DNA of 64,000 nt, from the NCBI RefSeq assembly GCF_009711055.1, contig NZ_WMJY01000002.1, positions 124,001 to 188,000 on the forward strand, written 5' to 3'. The stretch is from Myroides pelagicus (GTDB taxonomy: Bacteria; Bacteroidota; Bacteroidia; Flavobacteriales; Flavobacteriaceae). The notes beneath the pieces are model-generated. The model made no database searches and was not told the DNA's origin. It saw only the letters and a list, made by a program, of their open reading frames with translations. The position numbers were made by a program, and so were the translations under genes. This document shows, in pieces, positions 54,565 through 62,318 of this stretch. How positions within the stretch are numbered: the stretch's first letter is position 1; the number at the start of each line of letters is the position of its first letter.

Positions 54565-55569
54565 ATGGGAGCGACAGTTACTACAGCAGCTACTAAAGAA
54601 AACACATGGGGCGGAGGAAATGAGCCTCTAAAAGTAAGCTACGGTAAAATGATGATGTGGTATTTCATATTATCAGATTCATTAACATTTTGTGGATTCC
54701 TTGTAGGATATGGATTTACACGCTACAAGTTCATGGATACTTGGCCAATTGCTGACGAGGTATTTAATCACTTTCCTTTTCTACACGGAGTAGATGCACC
54801 AATGTACTATGTTGCATTGATGACATTTATCTTAATTTTCTCTTCAGTTACTATGGTACTAGCGGTTGATGCTGGTCACCAAATGAAAAAAGGGAAAGTT
54901 GCAACGTATATGTTTTTAACTATTCTAGGAGGTTTAGTTTTCTTAGGATCTCAAGCTTGGGAGTGGAAAAACTTTATTAACGGAACTTATGGTGCTGTTG
55001 AAACAAGAGGAGGTTCAATTCTTCACTTTGTAAAAGGAGAAGGAACTGAAGCTAAGCAAATAGCATTAGCAGATTTTGCTATTGTAGACGAAAACAGAGA
55101 TGAGGCAACTTTAACGAGAGGAAAAGGTACTTGGTTCTTAAAAGGACCTGAAGCGGCTACTTATTCTATAGCAGAGGTTAAAGCTGGTTTATTAGCTAAT
55201 CCTGATGTAAAAATCAGAACGCAAAAAACTATTCAAGATCCTGAGACTGGTCGTCGATACAAAGAAGTATTAACAAGAGAACAATCAGTAGAACGAATTA
55301 ATGACGCTACTATCGTTGTTGAAGGTGCAAGCTTAATCCGCAACGAATATGGTCACAAGACATTCGGTGATTTCTTCTTCTTTATTACAGGATTCCACGG
55401 ATTCCACGTATTTACAGGTATCTTGATCAATATTGTTATTTTCTTTAATGTTCTTTTAGGAACATATCAGAAAAGAGGATCATACGAAATGGTTGAAAAA
55501 GGAGGATTATACTGGCACTTTGTTGACTTAGTGTGGGTATTCGTATTTACATTTTTCTATTTGGTTTAA
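54565..55569 (+). CDS. coxC: Cytochrome c oxidase subunit III with large soluble insertion
   Basis: A 334-residue subunit III. Five or more helices carry the usual blocks, ending with FHGFHVFTGILINI and LYWHFVDLVWVFVFTFFYL. About 125 polar residues (roughly 135-260) are inserted between helices; they contain GGSILHFVKGEG and many charged residues and have no counterpart in the short paralogue upstream. Because the flanking helices remain intact, this is a real domain insertion and not a frameshift. It lies between the short subunit III gene and subunit IV. Confidence 0.92.
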   Translation: MGATVTTAATKENTWGGGNEPLKVSYGKMMMWYFILSDSLTFCGFLVGYGFTRYKFMDTWPIADEVFNHFPFLHGVDAPMYYVALMTFILIFSSVTMVLAVDAGHQMKKGKVATYMFLTILGGLVFLGSQAWEWKNFINGTYGAVETRGGSILHFVKGEGTEAKQIALADFAIVDENRDEATLTRGKGTWFLKGPEAATYSIAEVKAGLLANPDVKIRTQKTIQDPETGRRYKEVLTREQSVERINDATIVVEGASLIRNEYGHKTFGDFFFFITGFHGFHVFTGILINIVIFFNVLLGTYQKRGSYEMVEKGGLYWHFVDLVWVFVFTFFYLV

Positions 55570-55590
55570 TTTTAAAAAAAAATATTGATA

Positions 55591-55947
55591 ATGGCATCAG
55601 AAGGAACTCATCAATCAAATACAAAGAAAATTTGGACTGTATTTGCTATTTTATCTATTATTACTCTTGTTGAGGTTGTATTAGGTATCATTAAACCAGA
55701 ATCGTTACACCAAGTTTATATTTATGGTTTAAGTTTATTAAATTATATATTCATTATTTTAACAATTGCTAAAGCATACTACATTATGTGGTCTTTCATG
55801 CACTTAGAGCATGAGAAAAAATCATTCCAGTGGTCTGTAGCAGGAGTTTTAGGATTTTTATGTGTTTATTTAATCACATTGGTTTTGATTGAAGGAAACT
55901 ACATATATGATGTATTCCAAAGCTCACAATACAAGTGGATTTTTTAA
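55591..55947 (+). CDS. Cytochrome c oxidase subunit IV family protein
   Basis: A 118-residue protein with three membrane helices, of the bacterial oxidase subunit IV type (caa3/CyoD-like). The ATG at 55591 follows an in-frame TTG at 55585 but gives the natural N-terminus MASEGTHQSNTKKIW. Conserved features include the YYIMWSFMHLEHEKKSF loop. The gene lies 21 bp after coxC and ends at a terminator, closing the subunit III/IV segment. Confidence 0.88.
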   Translation: MASEGTHQSNTKKIWTVFAILSIITLVEVVLGIIKPESLHQVYIYGLSLLNYIFIILTIAKAYYIMWSFMHLEHEKKSFQWSVAGVLGFLCVYLITLVLIEGNYIYDVFQSSQYKWIF

Positions 55948-55964
55948 TAACATATTATATATTG

Positions 55965-55992
55965 AAAAGGCGGTTTATTAACCGCCTTTTTC
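55965..55992 (+). terminator. Terminator after oxidase subunit IV
   Basis: AAAAGGCGGTT (55965-55975) pairs with AACCGCCTTTT (55980-55990) around TATT, followed by a further T. It lies 17 bp after the subunit IV stop. Confidence 0.87.
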
Positions 55993-56000
55993 TATTTTTG
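55993..56000 (+). promoter_or_regulatory. -7 promoter box for the SCO cluster
   Basis: TATTTTTG matches TAnnTTTG exactly, 28 nt before the ATG at 56029 and directly after the subunit IV terminator. Confidence 0.43.
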
Positions 56001-56028
56001 TACGTCACATATTGAAACTGACTGTATA

Positions 56029-56685
56029 ATGAAAAAATACCTTATTCTTATCCTGTTGTTTATTATGCCGATTAGTGCATATCTCTTTTTTGCATCAGGA
56101 GTTAATCAATTCGAACGTTTACCGATCATATCAGAAGGCGTGAATGAACTTCCAAAAGGGGAAAGCTTATTGGGTAATAGCCCTGCCTTGGAAGGAAAGA
56201 TCACTGTACTTGGTTTTCCAGGAGCTCATCTATTTAAAGATAGAGGTGATGCTTTTAACTTGAATCAAAAGATATATAAAAAGTATAAAGACTTTGATGA
56301 TTTTCAATTAGTGATGGTTTTGCCAAAAGGAAGTGAGGCAGAGGCGCAGAAGGTAGTTGATGAATTGAGCCCAATATCGGATATGTCTAATTGGAATTAT
56401 CTGTTCTTAGAGCGAGATGAGATTCAAACATTTTATAATTCACTAGGTCTAGTGGGGAAATTAGATGAAGACATGGCAAGTGTTAATGTCTATCTTGTGG
56501 ATAAAGATAGAAATGTGAGAGGGCGCAATGGAAAGAGCAAAGCAGGACAATTTGAATACAAAGAAGGGTATTCTACAATTAGTGCTGCAGAATTGCACAA
56601 TGATATGATGGATGATGTGAAAGTATTGTTAGCTGAATATCGCTTAGCATTGAAGAAGTATAAACGAATTAATAAAGACCAATAA
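56029..56685 (+). CDS. Membrane-anchored thioredoxin-fold-like protein without cysteines
   Basis: A 218-residue protein with one N-terminal membrane anchor (about 4-23) and a periplasmic domain resembling the thioredoxin/SCO fold: KITVLGFPGAHLF as first strand, FQLVMVLPKGSE as second, and ASVNVYLVDKDRNVRGR as the later strand. It contains no cysteine, so the CxxC or CxxxC redox/copper site is absent. It lies 1 bp upstream of the SCO gene and likely derives from or partners SCO in oxidase assembly; this is inferred from position and fold impression only. Confidence 0.6.
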   Translation: MKKYLILILLFIMPISAYLFFASGVNQFERLPIISEGVNELPKGESLLGNSPALEGKITVLGFPGAHLFKDRGDAFNLNQKIYKKYKDFDDFQLVMVLPKGSEAEAQKVVDELSPISDMSNWNYLFLERDEIQTFYNSLGLVGKLDEDMASVNVYLVDKDRNVRGRNGKSKAGQFEYKEGYSTISAAELHNDMMDDVKVLLAEYRLALKKYKRINKDQ

Positions 56686-56686
56686 T

Positions 56687-57310
56687 ATGAAAGATAAATC
56701 GTATATCTGGATCTCCTTTATAGTTTTAATTTTTGGTATTTGGGTGATGCCAAAAGTTATAAAGAAGTTTGAAAAGGCAGATCTAATGACTATGGGAAAA
56801 GCTCCACATTTTGAGTTAATCAATCAGGATGAAAAAGTAATTAATAATGAATCGTACGCAGGTAAGGTTTATGTGTTAGAGTTCTTTTTTGCAAAATGTC
56901 CTACGATCTGTCCTATAATGAATATGAATATGTTGAAGTTGCAAGATGCTTTCTATGGCAATATGAAGTTTGGTATCGCCTCAATTAGTATTGATCCAGT
57001 TAATGACACACCAGCAGCTTTAAAAGAACACGCAAAAGAATTAGGGGTGAAGAACCCTTATTGGAATATGATGACAGGTGAAGGGGAATACATATATGAT
57101 GTAGCGAAGAAGTTTAACTTGTATACAGGAGTAAATCCTGAAGCAGCTGGAGGATTCGAACACTCAGGATTGTTTGCATTAATTGATAAAGAAGGAAACA
57201 TTCGTTGTCGTGTTGATGAACATGGTAATCCGATTTTATATTACGATGGAACGGATGATAAAGCTGTAGAGTGGTTGAAAGAAGATATTAAATTGTTATT
57301 AGACGAATAA
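56687..57310 (+). CDS. SCO-family copper chaperone
   Basis: SCO proteins deliver copper to the CuA site of oxidase subunit II. The 207-residue protein has an N-terminal membrane anchor and a thioredoxin-fold periplasmic domain. The copper ligands are intact: Cys71 and Cys75 in KCPTICPIM and His159 in FEHSG. It overlaps the DUF420 gene by one base (TAATGG), indicating translational coupling. CoxB, its expected client, is encoded 20 kb upstream. Confidence 0.93.
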   Translation: MKDKSYIWISFIVLIFGIWVMPKVIKKFEKADLMTMGKAPHFELINQDEKVINNESYAGKVYVLEFFFAKCPTICPIMNMNMLKLQDAFYGNMKFGIASISIDPVNDTPAALKEHAKELGVKNPYWNMMTGEGEYIYDVAKKFNLYTGVNPEAAGGFEHSGLFALIDKEGNIRCRVDEHGNPILYYDGTDDKAVEWLKEDIKLLLDE

Positions 57311-57855
57311 TGGAAAATGCGAATTTAGAGAAGAAGTATAACAAGTGGATTTGGGTATTGTCCATTGCAATCCCTTTAGTTGTTGCTATCTTGTTTGGTG
57401 TAAATCTTCAAAAGTTAGGGTATGATGTAAAGCCATTGAGCTTTTTGCCACCAATATATGCAACGATCAATGGTATTACTGCTATTTTATTGGTTGCAGC
57501 GGTATATGCTATAAAAAAGAAAAATAACATCAAGTTACACGAGCGCTTGATTAAAGTTTGTATTGGGTGTAGTATTGCTTTTTTAGCGATGTATGTAGCT
57601 TATCACATGACTTCTATCGAGACTAAGTTTGGAGGTGAAGGAACTATACGCTATGTGTACTTCTTTATTTTAATTACCCATATTTTGTTGTCGATTATTA
57701 TCATACCATTTGTGTTGTTTACATTTGTGAGAGGAATTGCAGGTGCCTATGAAAGACATAAGAAATTAGCACGTATTACATATCCTATGTGGTTATATGT
57801 AGCTGTTACAGGAGTAATTGTTTATATTATGATCTCTCCGTATTATATTAATTAA
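57310..57855 (+). CDS. DUF420 membrane protein (CtaM-like)
   Basis: A 181-residue protein with five hydrophobic helices and the DUF420 pattern of conserved histidines (LHERLIKVC, YHMTSIETKFGG, ITHILLSI, YERHKKLARITYPMWLYV). In Gram-positive bacteria DUF420/CtaM proteins assist heme A oxidase maturation. It is translationally coupled to the SCO gene by a 1-bp overlap, which supports an oxidase-assembly role here. That role is an inference from family and position. Confidence 0.85.
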   Translation: MENANLEKKYNKWIWVLSIAIPLVVAILFGVNLQKLGYDVKPLSFLPPIYATINGITAILLVAAVYAIKKKNNIKLHERLIKVCIGCSIAFLAMYVAYHMTSIETKFGGEGTIRYVYFFILITHILLSIIIIPFVLFTFVRGIAGAYERHKKLARITYPMWLYVAVTGVIVYIMISPYYIN

Positions 57856-57881
57856 ACTGTTGGTTTATTAACTTAACTAGT

Positions 57882-58109
57882 ATGATGAAAAAAATAGTAT
57901 TTCTTTTTTTGTTTTTAATGGTTAGTGTGGCTGATACCTATGCACAGTGTGCTATGTGTCGAGCAGTACTAGAGACGGAAGATGGAGGAGTGAAGGCTGA
58001 AGCAGTAAATGATGGGATTGTTTATTTGATGATTTTTCCTTATTTGCTTGTGCCTACAGCACTTTATTTCAGTTATCGAGTTTATAAAAGCAAGAAAGTT
58101 GCAAAATAA
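57882..58109 (+). CDS. Small exported CxxC membrane protein
   Basis: A protein of 75 residues (74 if the second of two tandem ATGs is used). It has a signal peptide ending TYAQ, directly followed by the motif CAMC, a short acidic stretch and one C-terminal membrane helix with a basic tail. Mature size would be about 53 residues. It is the last gene of the SCO cluster, 26 bp after DUF420. A CxxC exposed to the periplasm beside a copper chaperone suggests metal or thiol handling, but no family function is recognised. Confidence 0.65.
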   Translation: MMKKIVFLFLFLMVSVADTYAQCAMCRAVLETEDGGVKAEAVNDGIVYLMIFPYLLVPTALYFSYRVYKSKKVAK

Positions 58110-58112
58110 GTA

Positions 58113-58143
58113 TCAAAAAACCGCTGTTATTAGCGGTTTTTTT
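58113..58143 (+). terminator. Terminator of the SCO cluster
   Basis: An A run plus CCGCT (58115-58125) pairs with AGCGG plus a T run (58132-58142) around GTTATT. It lies 6 bp after the stop codon. Confidence 0.85.
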
Positions 58144-58183
58144 TATTCCTTTATATGAAATAGTATTTTAGGATTATTTAACT

Positions 58184-59617
58184 ATGAGAGTCAAAAGGTT
58201 TAAATATTTAGTCTTTATGTTTCTAGGAGGCAGTATGTTTTGTATTGCTCAAGAGAAAAAATGGACTTTGGAAGAATGTATTTCCTATGCTATCACACAT
58301 AATATACAAGTAAAACAAACTGAATTAGAGAAAGAAGCGTCTACAGTTAGAAAGCAAATGGCTAAAGGAGACTTTCTACCATCTGTTAGTTTTAATGGTC
58401 AGCATAATTGGACTATAGCTAATAGTACACTATCTGAAGAAATCGGAACGAATGCTAAGACTGTTCAGGCATCGTCATTTGGTCTAAATGTGGCGGTAGA
58501 CTTGTATAAAGGGCAAGTGAATCAACATCGTTTAGTGAAAGCCAGATTGGATCAACTGGCTTCAGAGTATCAAGCTCAACAGATGAAAGAAAATATTGCA
58601 TTGCAAGTGATTAATTCTTATTTGCAAGTGATGTTTAATAAAGAACTAGTTCGCACCAATGAAGTGCAATTGACCTACGATAAGGATCAAAGCATTCGAA
58701 TGCAAACCTTAGTTGACGCAGGTGTGGTTCCAGCAGGTGATCTGTTAGAAGCTAAAGCAACTGTGGCTATATCTAGTCAACGTCTAATTACTTCAGAAAA
58801 TCAATTAGTCATGGCTAAGCTTAATCTAGCTCAGCTACTGCAATTAGAATCTTATTCGACATTTGATGTAACAGATACTAATTTTGAAGTGAAAGGTGAA
58901 GAGATATTAAAACATAGTCCTGAAGAAATAAAAGAGCGTGCATTTGAGTCATTGATGAATGTGCGTATTGCGCAAACGAATTTAGCAATAGCTGAGCAGA
59001 ATGTAAAAATAGCTCGAACTTCATTTTATCCTACTTTGACAGGAGTTTATAATTTGACAACGAATGCTAATTATCTTGATCGAGTTACGGGGTATACTAT
59101 TGGAAGTTTTCCTCGTGAGATAGGGTATGTCGAGGGTAGTAATGCCAAAGTTTTGGCGCCTAGTACAGTGCCAATGATGGGTGGAGCATCTCCTTTTTTT
59201 GATCAGCTATCGGATAATTTGAGATCCTTTGTTGGATTGACATTGAGTGTGCCTATCTTTACTGGGTTTAGGACAAGAAATAGCTTGAAATTAGCTAGGC
59301 TATCTAAGCAACAAATTTCCAATGAGAAAGAAGTTGCAATATTAGAATTAGAGCAACAAGTATTCAAAGCATATACTGATACTAAGAATGCGCATAAAAG
59401 TTATGAAGCTAGTGTAGTAACTTTGGAGTCTAGGGAAAAGTCTTTGGAGTATGCGAAAGAGCGTTATGCAGTAGGTTTGATCAATGTATTTGACCTAAAT
59501 CAGAACCAGAATTTGTATGTAGCTGCTCAATCAGATATGCTTAAGAGTAAGTATGAATATATATTTAAGACGAGAATACTAGAATATTATTTTGGTGTTC
59601 CTTTATTTTCCAATTAG
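58184..59617 (+). CDS. TolC-family outer-membrane efflux protein
   Basis: A 477-residue outer-membrane channel subunit with a signal peptide (ending CIAQ) and two repeats of long coiled-coil helices around short beta-strands, typical of TolC. The opening WTLEECISYAITHN and the repeated RYAVGLINVFDLNQNQNLY-type block are family signatures. It is followed 5 bp later by a periplasmic adaptor gene. No inner-membrane pump gene is in the operon, so the transported substrate is unknown. Confidence 0.9.
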   Translation: MRVKRFKYLVFMFLGGSMFCIAQEKKWTLEECISYAITHNIQVKQTELEKEASTVRKQMAKGDFLPSVSFNGQHNWTIANSTLSEEIGTNAKTVQASSFGLNVAVDLYKGQVNQHRLVKARLDQLASEYQAQQMKENIALQVINSYLQVMFNKELVRTNEVQLTYDKDQSIRMQTLVDAGVVPAGDLLEAKATVAISSQRLITSENQLVMAKLNLAQLLQLESYSTFDVTDTNFEVKGEEILKHSPEEIKERAFESLMNVRIAQTNLAIAEQNVKIARTSFYPTLTGVYNLTTNANYLDRVTGYTIGSFPREIGYVEGSNAKVLAPSTVPMMGGASPFFDQLSDNLRSFVGLTLSVPIFTGFRTRNSLKLARLSKQQISNEKEVAILELEQQVFKAYTDTKNAHKSYEASVVTLESREKSLEYAKERYAVGLINVFDLNQNQNLYVAAQSDMLKSKYEYIFKTRILEYYFGVPLFSN

Positions 59618-59622
59618 TCAAT

Positions 59623-60867
59623 ATGAAAAAAAAGTATGTAATAGGGGGTAGTGTTCTTATCCTTTTAATAGTAATAGGTCTAAGTACAGGAGTCTTTAGT
59701 AAGAGGAAGGAAGGTGTCGTTGTTGAAGTTAAGGTATTAGGAAGAGATGATATAATAGAGAAAGTTTCAGGTACGGGTAAGGTACAACCTGAGATAGAAG
59801 TGAAACTAACATCAGAAGTATCAGGAGAAATTATAAATTTGCCGATTAAAGAGGGACAAGTTGTAAATAAAGGAGACTTACTAGTAGAGATTAATCCAGA
59901 TTTATATGAATCTATTGTTGATCGTAATCAAGCCGTATTAGAAACAAGTATGGCAGGGCTCTCTCAAGCGCAAGCGCAGTTGAAGGAAGCACAAGCAAAT
60001 TATGAACGAAATAAAACCCTGTATAGTAAAGGTGTTATTTCGGGTTCTGAATGGGATAAAGTTGTTTCTAATTATGAAGTTACAAAAGCAACGAATAAAT
60101 CAGCTTACTATAACGTAGAAAGTGCTAAAGCAGCCTTGACAGAGGCAAAGAGAAATTTATTGCGTACAACTATATATTCTCCTACTTACGGTACAATTTC
60201 AAAAGTCAATGTGGAATTAGGTGAGCGCGTTTTAGGTACACAGCAAATGGCGGGTACAGAAATCTTGCGTGTGGCTAACTTAAGTAAGATGGAAGTAGAA
60301 GTAGATATTAATGAAAATGATATAGTGAAAATCAATGAAGGAGATGAAACCATCATTAATGTAGATGCTTATTTAAAAAAAGAGTTTAAAGGAATTGTAA
60401 CAAGTATATCTAATTCGGCATCAAATCAAACACTGTCTGCTGATCAAGTAACGACATTCAAGGTAAAGATTAAGATATTAGAGGAGTCGTATAAGGATCT
60501 AATTGAGGAAGGAGTAGAGAATGATTCTCCATTTAGACCGGGTATGACAGCAGCCGTGGAGATTATTACGAATGTTCGAAAGGGTGTTTTAGCAGTGCCT
60601 ATTAGTGCTGTAGTAATGCGTAGTCTTACTGATACTATCCAAAATAAGGATGTAGAGAACAAAGCCTACGATAAGGATAAAATGAAAGAAGCTGTATTTG
60701 TATCTAAAGATGGTGTAGCGCATCTTAAGTTTATAAAAACAGGTATTCAAGATGATACAAATATTGAAGTAGTTGGAGGATTAGAAGCCGGAGAGGAAGT
60801 GATTACAGGGCCTTATTCCGTGGTTAATAAGCAGCTACAACACAAAGAAAAGATTAAAGTAGAATAG
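59623..60867 (+). CDS. Periplasmic adaptor (HlyD/MacA-like membrane fusion protein)
   Basis: A 414-residue membrane fusion protein with one N-terminal anchor (about 5-26). It has a split lipoyl domain (SGEIINLPIKEGQVVNKGDLLVEINPD), an alpha-hairpin of about residues 90-180, a beta-barrel domain and a membrane-proximal domain. It resembles MacA-type adaptors, which join an ABC or RND pump to TolC. The next gene is tsaB, so any pump is encoded elsewhere. It lies 5 bp after the tolC-like gene and 1 bp before tsaB. Confidence 0.88.
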   Translation: MKKKYVIGGSVLILLIVIGLSTGVFSKRKEGVVVEVKVLGRDDIIEKVSGTGKVQPEIEVKLTSEVSGEIINLPIKEGQVVNKGDLLVEINPDLYESIVDRNQAVLETSMAGLSQAQAQLKEAQANYERNKTLYSKGVISGSEWDKVVSNYEVTKATNKSAYYNVESAKAALTEAKRNLLRTTIYSPTYGTISKVNVELGERVLGTQQMAGTEILRVANLSKMEVEVDINENDIVKINEGDETIINVDAYLKKEFKGIVTSISNSASNQTLSADQVTTFKVKIKILEESYKDLIEEGVENDSPFRPGMTAAVEIITNVRKGVLAVPISAVVMRSLTDTIQNKDVENKAYDKDKMKEAVFVSKDGVAHLKFIKTGIQDDTNIEVVGGLEAGEEVITGPYSVVNKQLQHKEKIKVE

Positions 60868-60868
60868 A

Positions 60869-61546
60869 ATGATTACACTTTTGAATATTGAAACTGCAAC
60901 AAAGAATTGTTCGGTATCTTTATCAGTTGATGGGCAGTTAGTAAAATTACAAGAGATTGCAGAAGAAAACTTTTCACATGCCGAGAAGCTTCATGTGTTT
61001 ATAGAGGCTGTCTTAGCTTCTGTAGGTAAAACACTAAAAGACTTAGACGGTATAGCAATTAGTCAAGGACCAGGGTCATATACTGGATTGAGAATAGGGG
61101 TTTCTTCAGTGAAGGGACTGTGTTATGGACTAAGTATTCCAATGATAGCAGTGGATACATTAGAAGTATTAGCTAGAGCGGTACCCTATACAGATGGGTT
61201 AATAGTACCTATGATAGATGCACGTAGGATGGAGGTATTCGCGAGTGTTTTTGATCAAACATATCAACAACTTCAGCCCATAGAAGCTGTAGTAATTGAT
61301 GAGAATTCATTCCAAGAATTGAGACAAGTGGATAAAGTTTATTTTGTTGGTGATGGTGCAGCTAAATGTGAAGAGATCTTAAAACAAGATAATTTCACTT
61401 TTTTAAGTAAGATCGTTTATCCTTCAGCAAAAGAGATGGTGACAATTAGTTATCAGAAATATATAAACAAAGAGTTTGTAGACGTCGCATACTTTGAGCC
61501 TTTTTATTTGAAGGACTTTGTGATGGCTACTAAAAAAAATAAGTGA
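60869..61546 (+). CDS. tsaB: tRNA threonylcarbamoyladenosine biosynthesis protein TsaB
   Basis: TsaB is the ASKHA-fold partner of TsaD in making t6A at position 37 of ANN-decoding tRNAs. The 225-residue protein begins with the nucleotide-fold strand LLNIETATKNCSVSL and carries GPGSYTGLRIGVSSVKGLCYG, the family hallmark. It starts 1 bp after the adaptor stop, probably by translational coupling without a functional tie. Its last four codons and stop lie inside a bidirectional terminator hairpin. Confidence 0.95.
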   Translation: MITLLNIETATKNCSVSLSVDGQLVKLQEIAEENFSHAEKLHVFIEAVLASVGKTLKDLDGIAISQGPGSYTGLRIGVSSVKGLCYGLSIPMIAVDTLEVLARAVPYTDGLIVPMIDARRMEVFASVFDQTYQQLQPIEAVVIDENSFQELRQVDKVYFVGDGAAKCEEILKQDNFTFLSKIVYPSAKEMVTISYQKYINKEFVDVAYFEPFYLKDFVMATKKNK

Positions 61547-61573
61547 TGCTATAAGGCATCACTTATTTTTTTT
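61532..61573. terminator. Bidirectional terminator embedded in two coding ends
   Basis: Eight As plus TAAGTGATGC (61532-61549) pair perfectly with GCATCACTTA plus eight Ts (61556-61573) around TATAAG, an 18-bp stem. It contains the tsaB stop codon and the stop codon of the convergent MscS gene, so both genes use the same hairpin for their C-terminal codons and termination. Confidence 0.88.
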
Positions 61574-62316
61574 GCTTCATAAAGTATATACGAAGTGACT
61601 GTCGTGCTATCAGAACTTTCTACCCAAGCATGTACGGTATAAGTAATCTTTGTATCAAGTAAATCTTTTATGTAAATATGAGGTGCAGGCTGTGTGAGGA
61701 TTAAATTGTTTTGTTCAAGTGAGGCTTGTAACTTATCAATGAATTCACTGGTGTTTTTGAGTAAGGTCGTCTGTAAATTGATTTCTAATTTTCTCAAGTT
61801 ATTTTGAGATAGGTTTTTTATTTTTCCGTTGGAAAGTATTCCATTAGGTAGATAGACTACATTGTTTTGAGAAGTCTGGATTTGTGTTGAAAATATATGT
61901 ATTCCTAGCACTTTGCCTATTTCGCCTTGAGCTTCAATGGTATCTCCAATGCGAAAGGGTTTGAATAAGATGATTAATACCCCTCCAGCAAAATTACTCA
62001 ATGAACCTTGTAAACTTAAACCAATCGCTAGAGTCATTGCACCTACTATGGCTACAAAAGAACTAGTTTGAATCCCTAATTTGGAAGCAATGATAACAAA
62101 TAGTAAAATGCGCAGTCCCCAAATAAGTATGTCTATTAAAAAACTTGCAAATGTAGGGTCAATGCGCTTTTCTAAAAATAACTTGTTTGCTAGTTTTTTC
62201 AAGAATTTGATGGCAAACATTCCAACTGCCAAGATAAAAAGTGAAGTTACTACTTCGGGTAGAAACTTTATAATAGTGTCTATGTAATTGCTTAATAAGC
62301 CGTCTAGTTTTTGCAT
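61549..62316 (-). CDS. MscS-family small-conductance mechanosensitive channel
   Basis: A 255-residue inner-membrane channel that releases solutes under osmotic downshock. Three N-terminal helices are followed by the pore-lining TM3 region (VGAMTLAIGLSLQGSLSNFAGGVLIILFKPF) with the family GxxxG pattern. The beta domain (IGDTIEAQGEIGKV) and a C-terminal alpha/beta domain follow. Length is close to minimal MscS (286 in E. coli). It starts 2 bp after the DUF255 gene stop and ends in the shared terminator with tsaB. Confidence 0.93.
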   Translation of the reverse strand: MQKLDGLLSNYIDTIIKFLPEVVTSLFILAVGMFAIKFLKKLANKLFLEKRIDPTFASFLIDILIWGLRILLFVIIASKLGIQTSSFVAIVGAMTLAIGLSLQGSLSNFAGGVLIILFKPFRIGDTIEAQGEIGKVLGIHIFSTQIQTSQNNVVYLPNGILSNGKIKNLSQNNLRKLEINLQTTLLKNTSEFIDKLQASLEQNNLILTQPAPHIYIKDLLDTKITYTVHAWVESSDSTTVTSYILYEAKKISDAL

Positions 62317-62318
62317 GT

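Noticed and set aside
54958..55350. Gene fusion or assembly error in coxC
   Set aside because: Helices on both sides belong to one subunit III frame and no stop or start lies within, so a domain insertion is simpler.
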